Shown here piece by piece: positions 27,301 to 35,300 of a stretch of 64,000 bases of DNA. The DNA is taken from the NCBI RefSeq assembly GCF_902859625.1, contig NZ_CADIJX010000015.1, positions 1-64,000 on the forward strand, given 5' to 3'. Numbering within the stretch: position 1 is the stretch's first letter; every line of letters begins with the position of its first letter. The position numbers were made by a program, and so were the translations under genes. The notes below the pieces were generated by a model that worked only from the letters and a program-made list of their open reading frames with translations, was not told the DNA's origin and did not search any database. Source of the DNA: Achromobacter pestifer (GTDB taxonomy: Bacteria; Pseudomonadota; Gammaproteobacteria; Burkholderiales; Burkholderiaceae_B).

Positions 27301-27484
27301 GGGAGGCGAGCGTTCGCCCAGCTTCGGCATGCAGGCGCCTCTTGACCGGGTTGCGCTACGCCTGGGCGCCGGCGTCCAACTGTTTGCGAACGAGCGGGTG
27401 GATGTGCAGATTCGATACGATGCCGAGCTGGGAAGCGAGGCCAAATCGCACAATGCCATGGCGAAGTTCGCTTACCGCTTCTAG
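21356..27484 (+). CDS. Giant glycine-rich repeat autotransporter
   Basis: 2042 residues, a type Va secretion protein. The N-terminus is an extended signal region (about 1-62, ending SLAVMSPVYA). The passenger (about 65-1600) is built of some 20 spaced copies of the motif A-x-G-[IV]-[LIV]-A-Q-S-[IL]-G-G-G-G-G, earlier ones degenerate (ASSTGGAGG, ARSVSGNGG), later ones near-identical (AQSIGGGGG); a beta-helix is likely. A linker (about 1600-1760) leads to the C-terminal autotransporter barrel (about 1770-2042), which begins with a Cys pair (ASMSCPQF and EGECAYLT) and ends AKFAYRF with the terminal Phe. The ATG at 21356 has GGAAG upstream; an upstream GTG (21281) lacks support. Function is probably adhesion or biofilm, unproven. 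Confidence 0.88.
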   Translation: MKRTTRAVALSTADSGLTSGRRKGFLRSSASMLGFCAKSSLDARLTLSPLLLSLAVMSPVYAGDTVYDYTDGSRSSTAGGSEKGSNGSPNIGQSGGSPAGVTVGLTGSSTGVIITTSNAPGVLASSTGGVGSNGAPEEGDDGSGGGNGGAGGDVSVTGAGAVGLAVSGDNAIGVQASSTGGAGGFAGSEGGNAGFQGGYGGSAGNVTVDFSQGSGAITTNGASAFGVLAASIAGNTGSNGTNFITLDFGDQANGRHGGNSGVVTVTTGSAMSILTTGTNAIGIVARSVSGNGGDGTSSAGPISTGKGGTGGNGGVTQNVYVTNAGLIGTTNTGAIGIFAQSVAGSGGAGGDSQDVGGSDAGQAGNGGTPGEITVANSGTITTAGIYAPGILAQSVSGAGGIGGSAAGLFDAKGGQGGNTPDGGTITVNQSGAISTTGANSQGIVAQSLGGGGGMGGDAGGMIDIDGGTGGTGGNGGTVRIDNLGGTIRTSNQLSQGVVAQSIGGGGGMGGVATAAGAIGASAIGGNGGVAGAGGYAEITTNGLGLSAAGTASSGLIAQSIGGGGGAGGGAYSTSAGPLLDIAVAVGGTGGSGGDGGTAIVTVQNSSITTGQDGQEVTITRNGEVTTVNLPAADSHGVVVQAIGGGGGNGGAGSAASYAIAIPTGSETPGANITFSGAFSTGGSGGTGGGGGQATGTISNASSITTAGDGSIGAIVQSIGGGGGNGGDSSAMASSIGYGIPIPFVSGSITPSTNAINVSHSVGGSGGSGGNGGTTVFTLGDSGSTTSRIMTSGDGGMGALVQSIGGGGGNGGIGNAAVKSWSTSQNADFSIGVGGSGSAGGDGGSVTATINANGNIVTHGHGAEGLLAQSIGGGGGVGSGSAINVTGLNTWADAVGNIPTGSEVDEHGNKIAVGMNVNRTINVAAQNGGGGHANTVTVTHNGTIATDGGDAAGIVAQSIGGGGGSAGSAGADSSTGVLPGASGASVLTQTALVDAVTVTVPITLNSTINFGTAGANTGSAGTVNVNSTGGTITTLGDYSAGIIAQSIGSGGGRGRVVTVGAETGGALDNAAKLSVKTDITLGSKFEAVDFNPSIGHGDDVQVVLSGASISTGQPGASGSSASTPNSGLHAYGILAQSIGGGGGLGIDGSVDPNGSALLGMTVDVASGILGAVQGGTGGQVTLRVGQGETRITTHGDGAHGALLQSIGGGGGVANFGSSASTVPEGSTRRIGLELGAVSSAQQGAYGPELNGDTVQVIYDQGAALNIATSGVGAFGMLAQSIGGGGGLVGVSQGVEVEYGRIGMADGIASEATGSGGAVSVALAAGTTIITTGTGSHGIVAQSIGGGGGLVMSYQSGEVPKLIGTFDTLAPTYAQGNAAAVTVSTNGQINVAGAGAYGVLAQSLGGGGGMFTVGSNVYLGQTPAVGSEGASGAVAVTVQGSIVASGENGIGIVAQSQGPSGDGTVTVNLGAGSPGTVMGGSGEQGVGILIAGGNSSNKITIGQNSWVGASSGSAIKAVGTQGSQKVDVDNQGQIYGNTWLQGGSISGNFQNPTGTPPSAQSGTLTNSGSLMAVPGKTSYIDGHLVQTAAGRIVPHLDYSNGLSGQYVVTGSAVLDGTIEPTLASAMPNRFLPVLRTEGPTTGTLRAPDSPLFAYTVRQTGNQRDMAITGTHFNAPALGLNKHKGEVARTLENVFASGNANLGRFFAGLDATARTDVGAYQDAIGELSPRSTMTLLSRVAADASRIADASMSCPQFASGAAQENAILVEGECAYLTTRGNITSLSGDADRGSSRLKSFALQGGGQREVRPGLLLGGSLAYQADDFSGHSDGVSADGNSVQGAFTLKQNLGAWQASGALFGNYGEYDIKRRIAAPGFSVTAKGDAPMYSVGIRGRLAYTAGTAQLYLRPSVNLDLIHTGSGAFTEKGAGDLGLKVASSTYNTAVLTPEIEIGGRTDLKDGGVLRSFALAGVSIRSNDDWRGRASFVGGERSPSFGMQAPLDRVALRLGAGVQLFANERVDVQIRYDAELGSEAKSHNAMAKFAYRF
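21700..25740 (+). repeat. Coding repeat array within the autotransporter passenger
   Basis: The DNA motif CAGTCGATTGGCGGCGGCGG and close variants recurs every 130-260 bp (for example near 22854, 23501, 23757, 23958, 24965 and 25374), always in the same reading frame and encoding QSIGGGGG. The near-identity at DNA level makes this a likely place for recombination and copy-number change. Confidence 0.8.
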
Positions 27485-27487
27485 CCT

Positions 27488-28516
27488 TCATCCACAGCGG
27501 CGCAAGCTCTGGCTGGGGCTTTCGCCGTACCTTGCCTTGTAGCTGGCGCTGAAGCGGCCCATGTGCGCGAAGCCCCAGCGCAGCGCCACGCTGGCGATGT
27601 TGTGGCTATCGCCCGCCAGCAATTCGGCGCGCGCGCGCTCCATGCGCAAGTCACGCAGGTAGTGCATGGGGCTGACGTCCAGGAATTCCTTGAAGCCCGC
27701 GTACAGGCTGCGCACGCTGACGCCCGCAATGCGGGCAAGCTGCTCGGCGCTGATGGGCTCGTGCGCGTGAGCCTGTAGATAATCTTGCACGCTGCGCACG
27801 TGGCGCGGCAGTACCGCCGCGCGACGGCCTTGCGGCACACAGGTGTAGTTGTGCGGATGGGCCGACAGCAGGGTGGCGGCCACCAGCTGTTCCATCTGGT
27901 GCACGATGAGCTTGTGCATGGACAGGTTCGCGTGCTGCGACGAACAGTCCAGCAGGTAGGTCATCAGGCAGCGCCAGGCCGGGCATTCGCGCCAGCGGAA
28001 TCCCAGCTGAAAGCGCAGCGGTCGGTCCAGCGCACAGCCCAGGCTGCCCACCAGCGTGCGCTCCAGCAGTGAACGGGCCACCCGCAGCATGAATTGATCG
28101 CTGTCGTCGCTCCAGCGCATGGCCAGGTCGTCGTCGGGGCTGACCACGGAGGCGACGTCGAACGTGGAGTCCACTTGTTGCGGGCCGCTGCTGATGCGGG
28201 CCGAACCGGACAAGGGCATCTGCACCAGAAAGAAGTCTTCCAGCGGGCCGGGCCGGATCTCGACCTGGGCACCGTAGCGCAGGCGGTTCAGCGAGACGTC
28301 GCCCAGCGCCTGGTGGTGCATGCGGGCGTCCAGCCGTTGCATCGCGCCGACCACGCCCAGATGGTGCGGCCGCATCACCCGGCCGACCATGGAGCGCGCT
28401 TCGTCCAGATCGCCTGAGGCGAACAGCTGCTGCGCGGGCAACCCCAGGACGGACTCGATGCGCGGCCCGGCGGGCGGCCAGGTCGTGCTGGTGGCGGACG
28501 GCATCGGGTTGAGCAT
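27488..28516 (-). CDS. AraC-family regulator with AraC_binding_2 domain
   Basis: 342 residues. The N-terminal half is an AraC_binding_2-type sensor (FFLVQMPLSGSARISSG, VVSPDDDLAMRW, about 95-135). The C-terminal DNA-binding domain (about 235-340) reads ISAEQLARIAGVSVRSLYAG and IASVALRWGFAHMGRFSASY then YGESPSQSL. The ATG at 28516 has AAGGAA upstream; the frame is open to a GTG at 28543. It converges on the autotransporter with only 3 bp between stops. Target genes are not evident. Confidence 0.88.
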   Translation of the reverse strand: MLNPMPSATSTTWPPAGPRIESVLGLPAQQLFASGDLDEARSMVGRVMRPHHLGVVGAMQRLDARMHHQALGDVSLNRLRYGAQVEIRPGPLEDFFLVQMPLSGSARISSGPQQVDSTFDVASVVSPDDDLAMRWSDDSDQFMLRVARSLLERTLVGSLGCALDRPLRFQLGFRWRECPAWRCLMTYLLDCSSQHANLSMHKLIVHQMEQLVAATLLSAHPHNYTCVPQGRRAAVLPRHVRSVQDYLQAHAHEPISAEQLARIAGVSVRSLYAGFKEFLDVSPMHYLRDLRMERARAELLAGDSHNIASVALRWGFAHMGRFSASYKARYGESPSQSLRRCG

Positions 28517-28672
28517 GGCAGGGGTTTCCTTGCGGGTGTTCACATTCCCGGTTGGCGTGCGCCGCCATGGTCCCGGTTTGCCAGCGTCTGCGACGGGGTG
28601 GCGGCCTCCCGCGCGGGGGCCTTGAAGGCTTTGATAGTAAAGCTGTGCGGGGCCCGGCGGACTGGTGGAAAA

Positions 28673-28688
28673 CCCGTCCCGGGACGGG
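28673..28688. promoter_or_regulatory. 16-bp perfect palindrome
   Basis: CCCGTCCCGGGACGGG, about 157 bp upstream of the AraC-family start at 28516. A regulator site is possible, but GC-rich palindromes also arise by chance in such DNA. Confidence 0.3.
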
Positions 28689-28729
28689 GCAGGCTATCCG
28701 CTTTTTGCACCCGCTATCCACGGAATGCA

Positions 28730-28757
28730 GAAAACCGCGGCATGGGCCGCGGTTTTC
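28730..28757 (-). terminator. Perfect 12-bp hairpin downstream of pirin
   Basis: GAAAACCGCGGC, four-base loop ATGG, GCCGCGGTTTTC. It lies 75 bp after the pirin stop on the minus strand. The T-run is inside the stem, as in many bidirectional terminators of high-GC genomes. Confidence 0.6.
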
Positions 28758-28831
28758 CGTGGATGGCTTTGTCAGCCGTCAAAGACGAATGCTATGCCAG
28801 GGGCGGGCGACAAGACGCCCGCGCCATGACG

Positions 28832-29695
28832 TTAGTGCATCTTCCCGTAGCGGCCGGCATTGAAGTCCTGGATGGCTTCAACGATTTCCGCTTGCGAGTT
28901 CATCACGAACGGGCCGTATCCCACCACGGGCTCGTCGATCGGTTCGCCGCTAAGGATGAGGAACACGGCGTCGTTGTTGGCTTCGACCGTGATGTCTTCC
29001 CCGTCCTGCGAGAACAATGCCAATTGCGCGTCGCGGGCAACGGATTCACCGTTCACCATCACCGTGCCGCGCAGCATCACCAGCATGCTGTTGCGGCCAG
29101 CGGGGATGGGGAAGGTCGCCGCCTTGCCCCCGTTCAGGCGCACGTCCCACACGTCGATGGGCGTGAAGGTGCGCGCCGGACCCGTCTGGCCCGCGAATTG
29201 GCCTGCGATCAGCCGCAGCGAACCCGCGTCGTCAGGCAGCGGCACCACGGGGATGTCCGCATTGAGGATCCCCTGGTAACCCGGTGCCGCGGTCTTGTCC
29301 TTGGCAGGCAGGTTGACCCACAACTGCACCATCTCCAGCTCGCCACCCGATTGGGTGAACGCGGGGGAATGGAATTCCTCATGCAGGATGCCCGAGGCCG
29401 CCGTCATCCACTGCACGTCGCCGGGACCGATGACGCCACCGTTGCCGGTGGAATCGCGGTGCTCGACTTCGCCGCTATAGACGATGGTCACGGTTTCAAA
29501 GCCGCGATGCGGGTGCTGGCCCACGCCGCGCGGATGGTCGGCTGGCTCAAATTGAGCCGGGCCGGCGTAGTCCAGCAGCAGGAACGGGCTGACGTTCTTG
29601 CCTTTGTCGTTGTAAGAGAACATCGAGCGCACGGGAAAGCCGTCGCCGACCCAGTGGGGGCGGGGAGCAGCGTGCAAGCCGAGGATCTTCTTCAT
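28832..29695 (-). CDS. Pirin-family bicupin protein
   Basis: 287 residues with the pirin N-terminal metal-binding cupin: HPRGVGQHPHRGFETVTIVY (about 53-72) has the three His, and GDVQWMTAASGILHEEF (about 92-108) supplies the Glu and the GxxHxE pattern. The C-terminal cupin carries LLVMLRGTVMVNG-like text (LVMLRGTVMVNGE). Length matches the family. Bacterial pirins are Fe-binding proteins, some with quercetinase activity or roles in redox control; the role here is open. A GC-rich hairpin (29715-29731) lies in its leader. Confidence 0.9.
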   Translation of the reverse strand: MKKILGLHAAPRPHWVGDGFPVRSMFSYNDKGKNVSPFLLLDYAGPAQFEPADHPRGVGQHPHRGFETVTIVYSGEVEHRDSTGNGGVIGPGDVQWMTAASGILHEEFHSPAFTQSGGELEMVQLWVNLPAKDKTAAPGYQGILNADIPVVPLPDDAGSLRLIAGQFAGQTGPARTFTPIDVWDVRLNGGKAATFPIPAGRNSMLVMLRGTVMVNGESVARDAQLALFSQDGEDITVEANNDAVFLILSGEPIDEPVVGYGPFVMNSQAEIVEAIQDFNAGRYGKMH

Positions 29696-29714
29696 GGCGT
29701 CTATTCCTATTGCG

Positions 29715-29731
29715 CGGCCCCTGCGGGGCCG
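29715..29731 (-). promoter_or_regulatory. GC-rich hairpin in the pirin leader
   Basis: CGGCCCC TGC GGGGCCG, 7-bp stem with a three-base loop, 20 bp upstream of the pirin start. It may be a 5'-UTR structure or an operator. Confidence 0.3.
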
Positions 29732-29861
29732 TTCGTCATAGGGTTAAAGATAAGGGCAGAACAGCGGTTTCGGTAGTCCCTGGGTTTGATAAGCAGTGTT
29801 CCATGTATCGGACGATGGCCGCGTTCGTTTCAGGCGCAATCCGCCAGGGTATTCTTTCGCG

Positions 29862-30398
29862 ATGGAACAACACGTGGAAGCCGCGCCGCTTGAGCGCAAC
29901 GATCAGGTCTGGGGTTTTTCCCCCGTCGCAACCCCCGCAGCCCGGGTACTGGTCCTGGGCTCCATGCCCGGGGTGGCCTCGCTCAAACAGGCCCGCTATT
30001 ACGCCCACCCGCGCAACGCATTCTGGCCCATCGCCGCCCAGGTCCTGGGCTTTGATCCCCAGTTGGACTACCCCCGGCGCCTGCTTGCCTTGCAAGCCGC
30101 GGGCGTGGCCCTGTGGGACGTCCTGCAAGCCTGCGAACGCCCTGGCAGCCTGGATGCCAACATCCGTGGCGACAGTCTTGTTCCCAACGATTTCACCTCG
30201 TTTCTGCACGCCCATCCCGCCATCACCCGCATCTGCTTCAACGGCGGCAAGGCGGCGGCGCTGTACCGTCGCCACGTGTTGCCTGGTCTGGCCAGCGCCA
30301 CGCTGGAATACGTCGATCTGCCATCCACCAGCCCCGCTCACGCGGCGGCGTCGTTCGAGCAGAAATTGGCTGCCTGGCGGCAAGCGTTGCGGCCGTAG
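29862..30398 (+). CDS. Mug/UDG-family DNA glycosylase (deoxyinosine/G:U mismatch type)
   Basis: 178 residues of the uracil-DNA glycosylase superfamily. Motif 1 region VLGSMPGVASLKQARYYAHP with NAFWPIAAQVLG (about 30-60) is the signature of the hypoxanthine-DNA glycosylase/Mug-like branch (GSxPG...YYxxxxNxFW), and the late STSPAHAAASFEQKL holds the second loop. Members excise deaminated bases (hypoxanthine, uracil). The ATG at 29862 is chosen by family length; an in-frame ATG at 29796 would add 22 unlikely residues. Monocistronic. Confidence 0.82.
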   Translation: MEQHVEAAPLERNDQVWGFSPVATPAARVLVLGSMPGVASLKQARYYAHPRNAFWPIAAQVLGFDPQLDYPRRLLALQAAGVALWDVLQACERPGSLDANIRGDSLVPNDFTSFLHAHPAITRICFNGGKAAALYRRHVLPGLASATLEYVDLPSTSPAHAAASFEQKLAAWRQALRP

Positions 30399-30429
30399 GT
30401 CGTGATTTCGGGGGCTCTCTGTCCCCTAA

Positions 30430-30443
30430 TTGATGCAAATCAA
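30430..30443 (+). promoter_or_regulatory. FNR/Anr box upstream of ttrB
   Basis: TTGATGCAAATCAA is an exact match to the FNR consensus TTGAT-N4-ATCAA. Its centre is 73 bp before the ttrB start. With the site at -41.5, transcription would begin near 30478, and an AT-rich -10 region (GATAAGTTAAT) lies at the right place. Confidence 0.85.
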
Positions 30444-30509
30444 CTTTCCATATAACCAGGAGTGATAAGTTAATAACAACAAAAAGTTACCAGTCCGGAG
30501 TTCCACGCA

Positions 30510-31280
30510 ATGCCCCCTTCACCTGCCCCCCCTGAGCCTCCCCTAGCCGGAAAAAGAGGTTTCCTCAAAGGCCTTCTGGGCCTTGGCGCTGCCGCCACCA
30601 TCATCCCCATCCATGCTGAAGCCACTGGCCTGAACGGCCAGCCGCCGCGCCGTCCCGGCATTCCCGGCAAGCGCTACGGCATGGTCGTCGACATGCGCAA
30701 ATGCATCGGCTGCCAGTCCTGTACGGTCAGCTGTTCGCTGGAAAACCTGCCTCCCATCGGGCAGTTCCGCACGACCGTCCTGCAATACGAAGTGACGCCT
30801 GAAGATGGCAGTCCCTGTTCCATGGTGATGTTGCCTCGCCTGTGCAACCACTGTGACAACCCGCCTTGCGTGCCCGTCTGTCCCGTGCAAGCCACCTTCC
30901 AACGGGAGGACGGCATCGTGCTGGTCGACAACGAACGCTGCGTGGGCTGCGCCTACTGCGTGCAAGCCTGTCCCTACGACGCCCGCTTCATCAATCACGA
31001 CACGCAGACGGCCGACAAATGCACGTTCTGCGAGCATCGCCTGGAAGCCGGCCTGCTGCCCGCCTGCGTGGAAAGCTGTGTGGGCGGCGCGCGCGTCATC
31101 GGCGACATGAATGATCCCGACAGCGCCATCTCCCAGTTGCTGGTCGAGCACAAGGCCGACATCAAGGTCTTGAAGCCCGAGATGAAGACCGATCCCCACG
31201 TCTATTACATCGGCTTGCCCGACGCATTCGTTCACCAGGTCGACGGCCAGGCTGGCGTGCGCCTGGCTGGCGGACATTGA
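30510..31280 (+). CDS. ttrB: Tetrathionate reductase-type electron-transfer subunit TtrB
   Basis: 256 residues. Four [4Fe-4S] clusters are encoded by CIGCQSCTVSC, CNHCDNPPCVPVC, CVGCAYCVQAC and the split CTFCEH ... CVESC. An N-terminal KRGFLKGLLGLGAAATIIP resembles a twin-arginine signal with Lys-Arg in place of Arg-Arg, as seen in some TtrB/DmsB-type subunits. It passes electrons from the membrane subunit TtrC to the catalytic TtrA. Gene order ttrBCA matches known tetrathionate reductase loci. Transcription is probably switched on by low oxygen through the FNR box upstream. Confidence 0.82.
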   Translation: MPPSPAPPEPPLAGKRGFLKGLLGLGAAATIIPIHAEATGLNGQPPRRPGIPGKRYGMVVDMRKCIGCQSCTVSCSLENLPPIGQFRTTVLQYEVTPEDGSPCSMVMLPRLCNHCDNPPCVPVCPVQATFQREDGIVLVDNERCVGCAYCVQACPYDARFINHDTQTADKCTFCEHRLEAGLLPACVESCVGGARVIGDMNDPDSAISQLLVEHKADIKVLKPEMKTDPHVYYIGLPDAFVHQVDGQAGVRLAGGH

Positions 31281-31299
31281 GCCATCGAAGGGGATATTC

Positions 31300-32334
31300 A
31301 TGCAGATCTCGGAATTGCTTACGCCGGTCTACGACGCCGCCTGGTTGCCTTGGGCGGTGCAGTACTTCTTTCTCATCGGCATCAGTGCCACCACCGCGCT
31401 GACCGCCGCCTGTGCCGCCTTCGGCGCGGCGGAGTCGCCCGCGCGGCGGCTGTTGCCCGCCGCCGCGACAGTGCTGCTGGTGACGGCCATCGCCGCGCCG
31501 GTGTCGCTACTGGCTGACCTGCATCAGCCCGGCAGGTTCTGGCACTTCTACGCGCATTTCACGCCCTGGTCGTGGATGTGGCTGGGCGCCTTGCTGCTGC
31601 CCGTGTTCGTGGGCCTGGCCGTGCTGTTCTGCGCGGCCTGGTGGTGGGGCCGCATTGCCTGGGTGCGCGTGCTGGGCGTGGCCCTGGCGCTGTCCGCCAT
31701 GTCGATCCTGGTCTACACCGGCGCCGAAGTCATGGTGCTGCGTTCGCGGCCCTTGTGGCACACCGTGTTCCTGCCTGTGAACTTTGCGCTGACGGCCTGG
31801 ATGGGCGCGTTGGGCGCCATGTTCCTGGTGGGGCGCTGGCTGCCGGGTGGCATGAAGGCCTTGCCGGTGGAATTGCTGCGCCAGCTGAGCCTGGCCGCGG
31901 TGGTGTTGATGGCACTGGGCGCGGGCGCCTGGGCCGTGCTGGGCACGCTGGGCGTGGACCCGTCGTTTGACGCGGCGTTGCGCCTGTTCGCGGATTTCCC
32001 GATCTGGCGCATCAGCCTGGCGGGCGCGGTCATCACGGCCTTTTGCATGATCGCGCTGTTGCAGCGCCCAGCGGCGGCGCTGGCGGCGCCGCTGCCCTCG
32101 GCCACGCTGGCGCTGACCCTGCTGGGCGCCGCGTGGATTTTCCGCTGGGTCGTATTCATGAGCGTGCAGGGCGTGCCCAAGTACGGCGCCGGCCTGTATC
32201 TGTACGACATGCCTTGGGGCAGCGACGGATTGCTGGGCATGGTCGGCGTGCTGGGCCTGTGCGTGGCGCTGGTCACCATGGTGACCTGGGCGCTGGAATG
32301 GTTCCCGGCCCGCGCGCGTGGGATGGCGGCTTGA
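31300..32334 (+). CDS. ttrC: NrfD/PsrC-family quinol-oxidising membrane subunit TtrC
   Basis: 344 residues, about nine transmembrane helices (for example YFFLIGISATTALTAACAAF at about 17-36 and TVLLVTAIAAPVSLLADLHQ at about 58-77). The pattern DLHQPGRFWHF is typical of the NrfD family, which oxidises menaquinol or ubiquinol and anchors an iron-sulfur/molybdenum pair. AAGGGG precedes the ATG, 19 bp after ttrB. Confidence 0.82.
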   Translation: MQISELLTPVYDAAWLPWAVQYFFLIGISATTALTAACAAFGAAESPARRLLPAAATVLLVTAIAAPVSLLADLHQPGRFWHFYAHFTPWSWMWLGALLLPVFVGLAVLFCAAWWWGRIAWVRVLGVALALSAMSILVYTGAEVMVLRSRPLWHTVFLPVNFALTAWMGALGAMFLVGRWLPGGMKALPVELLRQLSLAAVVLMALGAGAWAVLGTLGVDPSFDAALRLFADFPIWRISLAGAVITAFCMIALLQRPAAALAAPLPSATLALTLLGAAWIFRWVVFMSVQGVPKYGAGLYLYDMPWGSDGLLGMVGVLGLCVALVTMVTWALEWFPARARGMAA

Positions 32335-32386
32335 ACTGGGCGGTCTGAACCCGACCGCAAGACGAAAGCACATGGAAGACAAGGCA

Positions 32387-35300
32387 ATGAACAAGCAACA
32401 CACAGACGACAAGCCTGGCGCGGGCGCCAGTGGCGTGCCGGACACGCCGGCAGAGAATTCGAAAGATGACGTGCAGGATGCGGCGCGGCGCAAGCTGATG
32501 GTGCGTGGCGGCATGGTTGCCGGCGGCATGGCGGCATTTGCGGCCGGTTACGGTGAAACCGTCACCCGAGCAGTCAAGGGCCTGGCGCAGGGCACCGCGG
32601 GCGTGCCCACGGCGCATGCCGTGCGTGGCAATTCGCTGACGCCGGAATTCCGCATCGACCCGCTGACGGGCGTGCTAAGCGCGCAGCCCGGCCAGACGGT
32701 CAGCCCATCCAGCTGCCTGGGTTGCTGGACCCAATGCGGCGTGCGCCTGCGCGTGGACACGAAAGAGAACCGCATTCTGCGCGTGGCGGGCAATCCGTAC
32801 CATCCGCTGGCGACCACCCGCCCCGCCGCCATGGAAACGCCGGTGCGCGAGGTCTATGCGCAGTTAGGCGGCGACAACGGACTGGAAGGCCGCGCGACCT
32901 CGTGCGCGCGCGGTTCGGCCATGCTGGAGCAGATGAGCAGCCCGTTCCGCGTGCTGCAACCGATGAAGCGCGTGGGCGGACGAGGCGAGGGCAAGTGGGA
33001 AAGCATCACGTTCGAGCAACTGGTGCAGGAAGTGTGCGAAGGCGGTGACCTGTTCGGTGAAGGGCATGTGGAAGGTCTGCGCGCCGTCTTCGACCGCGAC
33101 ACGCTGCTGGACCCCGACAATCCCGAGTACGGCGCCAAGGTCAATCAGTTCCTGTTCACGGACGCCTCCAACGAAGGCCGCACGCCGTTGATCCAGCGCT
33201 TTGCCGCGCAATCTTTCGGCACGGTCAACTTCAGCAACCACGGCTCTTACTGCGGACAGAGCTTCCGCGTGGGCGCGGGTGCCGCGTTGGGGGATTTGAA
33301 GGGCATGCCGCATGGCAAGCCCGATTGGGACAACGCCCGCTTTGGACTGTTCATCGGCGCGTCCCCGGCGCAAGCGGGCAATCCGTTCCAGCGCCAGGCC
33401 CGCCAGTTGGCCGAAGCGCGCGTGCGGCCGGAAGCCGAGAGCTTCACCTACGTGGTCGTGTCCCCCATGCTGCCCGCATCCTCCAGTCTGTCGGCGGGGC
33501 CGGGCAACGAGTGGCTGCCGGTGAATCCTGCTGGCGACCTGGCACTCGCGATGGGGCTGATCCGCTGGATTCTGGACCACGAACGTTTTGATGCACGGAT
33601 GCTGGCGCAGCCCGGTCCCAACGCCATGAAGGCGGCGGGCGAGGCCGCCTGGACCAACGCCACGCATCTGGTGGTGGCGGAACCCGGCCATCCGCGTCTG
33701 GGCAGTTTTGTGCGGGGCGCGGACCTGGGCTGGCCACGGCCGGCCGACGCCGACGAAAAATGGGAAGACGTCTACGCCGTGCGCCTGGAAGACGGCACGC
33801 TGGCGCCGCACACGGCCGAGGCATCCGCGACGGTGTTCGTGGACGAGCGCATCGCCGTGCCCGGCATGGCGGGCGGCGCCCAGACGGTGCGCGTCTGTTC
33901 GTCGCTGGCGCTGCTGCGCGAGGAATCGCACCGCAAGTCGCTGGACGAATACGCTGAGCTAAGCGGCGTGCCGGCGGCCAAGATCGCCTCGCTGGCCGAA
34001 CGCTTCACCAGCTATGGCAAGCGCGCGGTGGCGGACGCGCACGGCGGCACGATGAGCGGCGCGGGCTTCTACACGGCCTACGCCATCGCCATGCTCAATA
34101 CGTTGGTGGGCAACCTGAACGTGGACGGTGGCCTGGTGTTGGACGCGGGTCCGTTTCCGCCCTATGGGCTCGGGCCGCGCTACAACATCGCCGGCTTTGC
34201 CAACAAGGCCACGCCCAAGGGCGTCGCCTTGTCGCGCAACCGGTTCCCGTATGAGAAGTCCAGCGAATTCAAGCGCAAGAAGGCGGCGGGGCAACCGGCG
34301 TATCCGGCGTCGGCGCCCTGGTATCCCGCCACGGGCGGTCTCAGTTCCGAGATGCTGGCGTCCGCCTTGGCGGGTTATCCATACCGCGCCAAGGTCTGGT
34401 TCAACCACATGAGCAACCCGATCTACGGCATTGCGGGCTTGAAGAGCGTGATCACCGAAAAGATGAAAGATCCGCGCATCCTGCCGCTGTCGGTGTCGAT
34501 CAACCCGTTCATCAATGAAACCAATGCGCTGGCCGATTACATCGTGCCGGATACCGTCACCTACGAAAGCTGGGGCGTATCCGCGCCCTGGGCCGATGTG
34601 GTTGCCAAGGCGTCCACGGTGCGCTGGCCCGTGGTGCAGCCGCGCGTGGCACGCACGGCCACCAATGAACCGGTCTGCCTGGAGACCTTCCTGATTGCCT
34701 GCGCCAAGCGCCTGGGCATGCCGGGTTTTGGCGACAACGCGATCTCGGACAAGGATGGCGCCAAGTATGCGCTGGACACGCCCGAGGACTTCTTCCTGCG
34801 CGGCATGGCCAACATCGCGTTCTCGGCCGGCCGGGCCGTGCCCGAGGCCACTGATGACGACATGACGATGACGGGCGTGGATCACTATCGCAGCCTGTTG
34901 CAGCAAAAGCTCAAGCCCGGTGAATGGCGCCAGGTTGCCATGTTGATGAGCCGGGGCGGCCGGTTCGACAAGATGGAGGACGCCTGGGTCGACAAGGGCC
35001 AGCACCGGCATACACGCCATGCCCATGCCAAGCCCTTGCAGGTATGGAGCGAGGAACTGGCGGGCTTTCGCCACGCCATGACGGGCGAACGCTATAGCGG
35101 TTGTCCGACCTGGTATCCGGCACGGCTGGCGGACGGCCGCGACATCAGGGTGGAATACCCGGCGCAACAGTGGCCCTTCCTGCTGAGCTCGTTCAAGTCG
35201 AATCTGATGAGTTCCCTGTCCATCGGCGTGAACCGCTTGCGCCAGGTGCATCCGCACAATCCCGTGTCGATCAACCGGCAGGATGGCGAACGGCTGGGCA

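Larger units (their letters stand above)
28517..28831. other. 315-bp intergenic region, AraC start to pirin stop
   Basis: No credible small gene. It holds a perfect 16-bp palindrome (28673-28688) and a 12-bp-stem hairpin (28730-28757). The rest shows nothing recognisable; the AraC promoter should be here. Confidence 0.6.
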
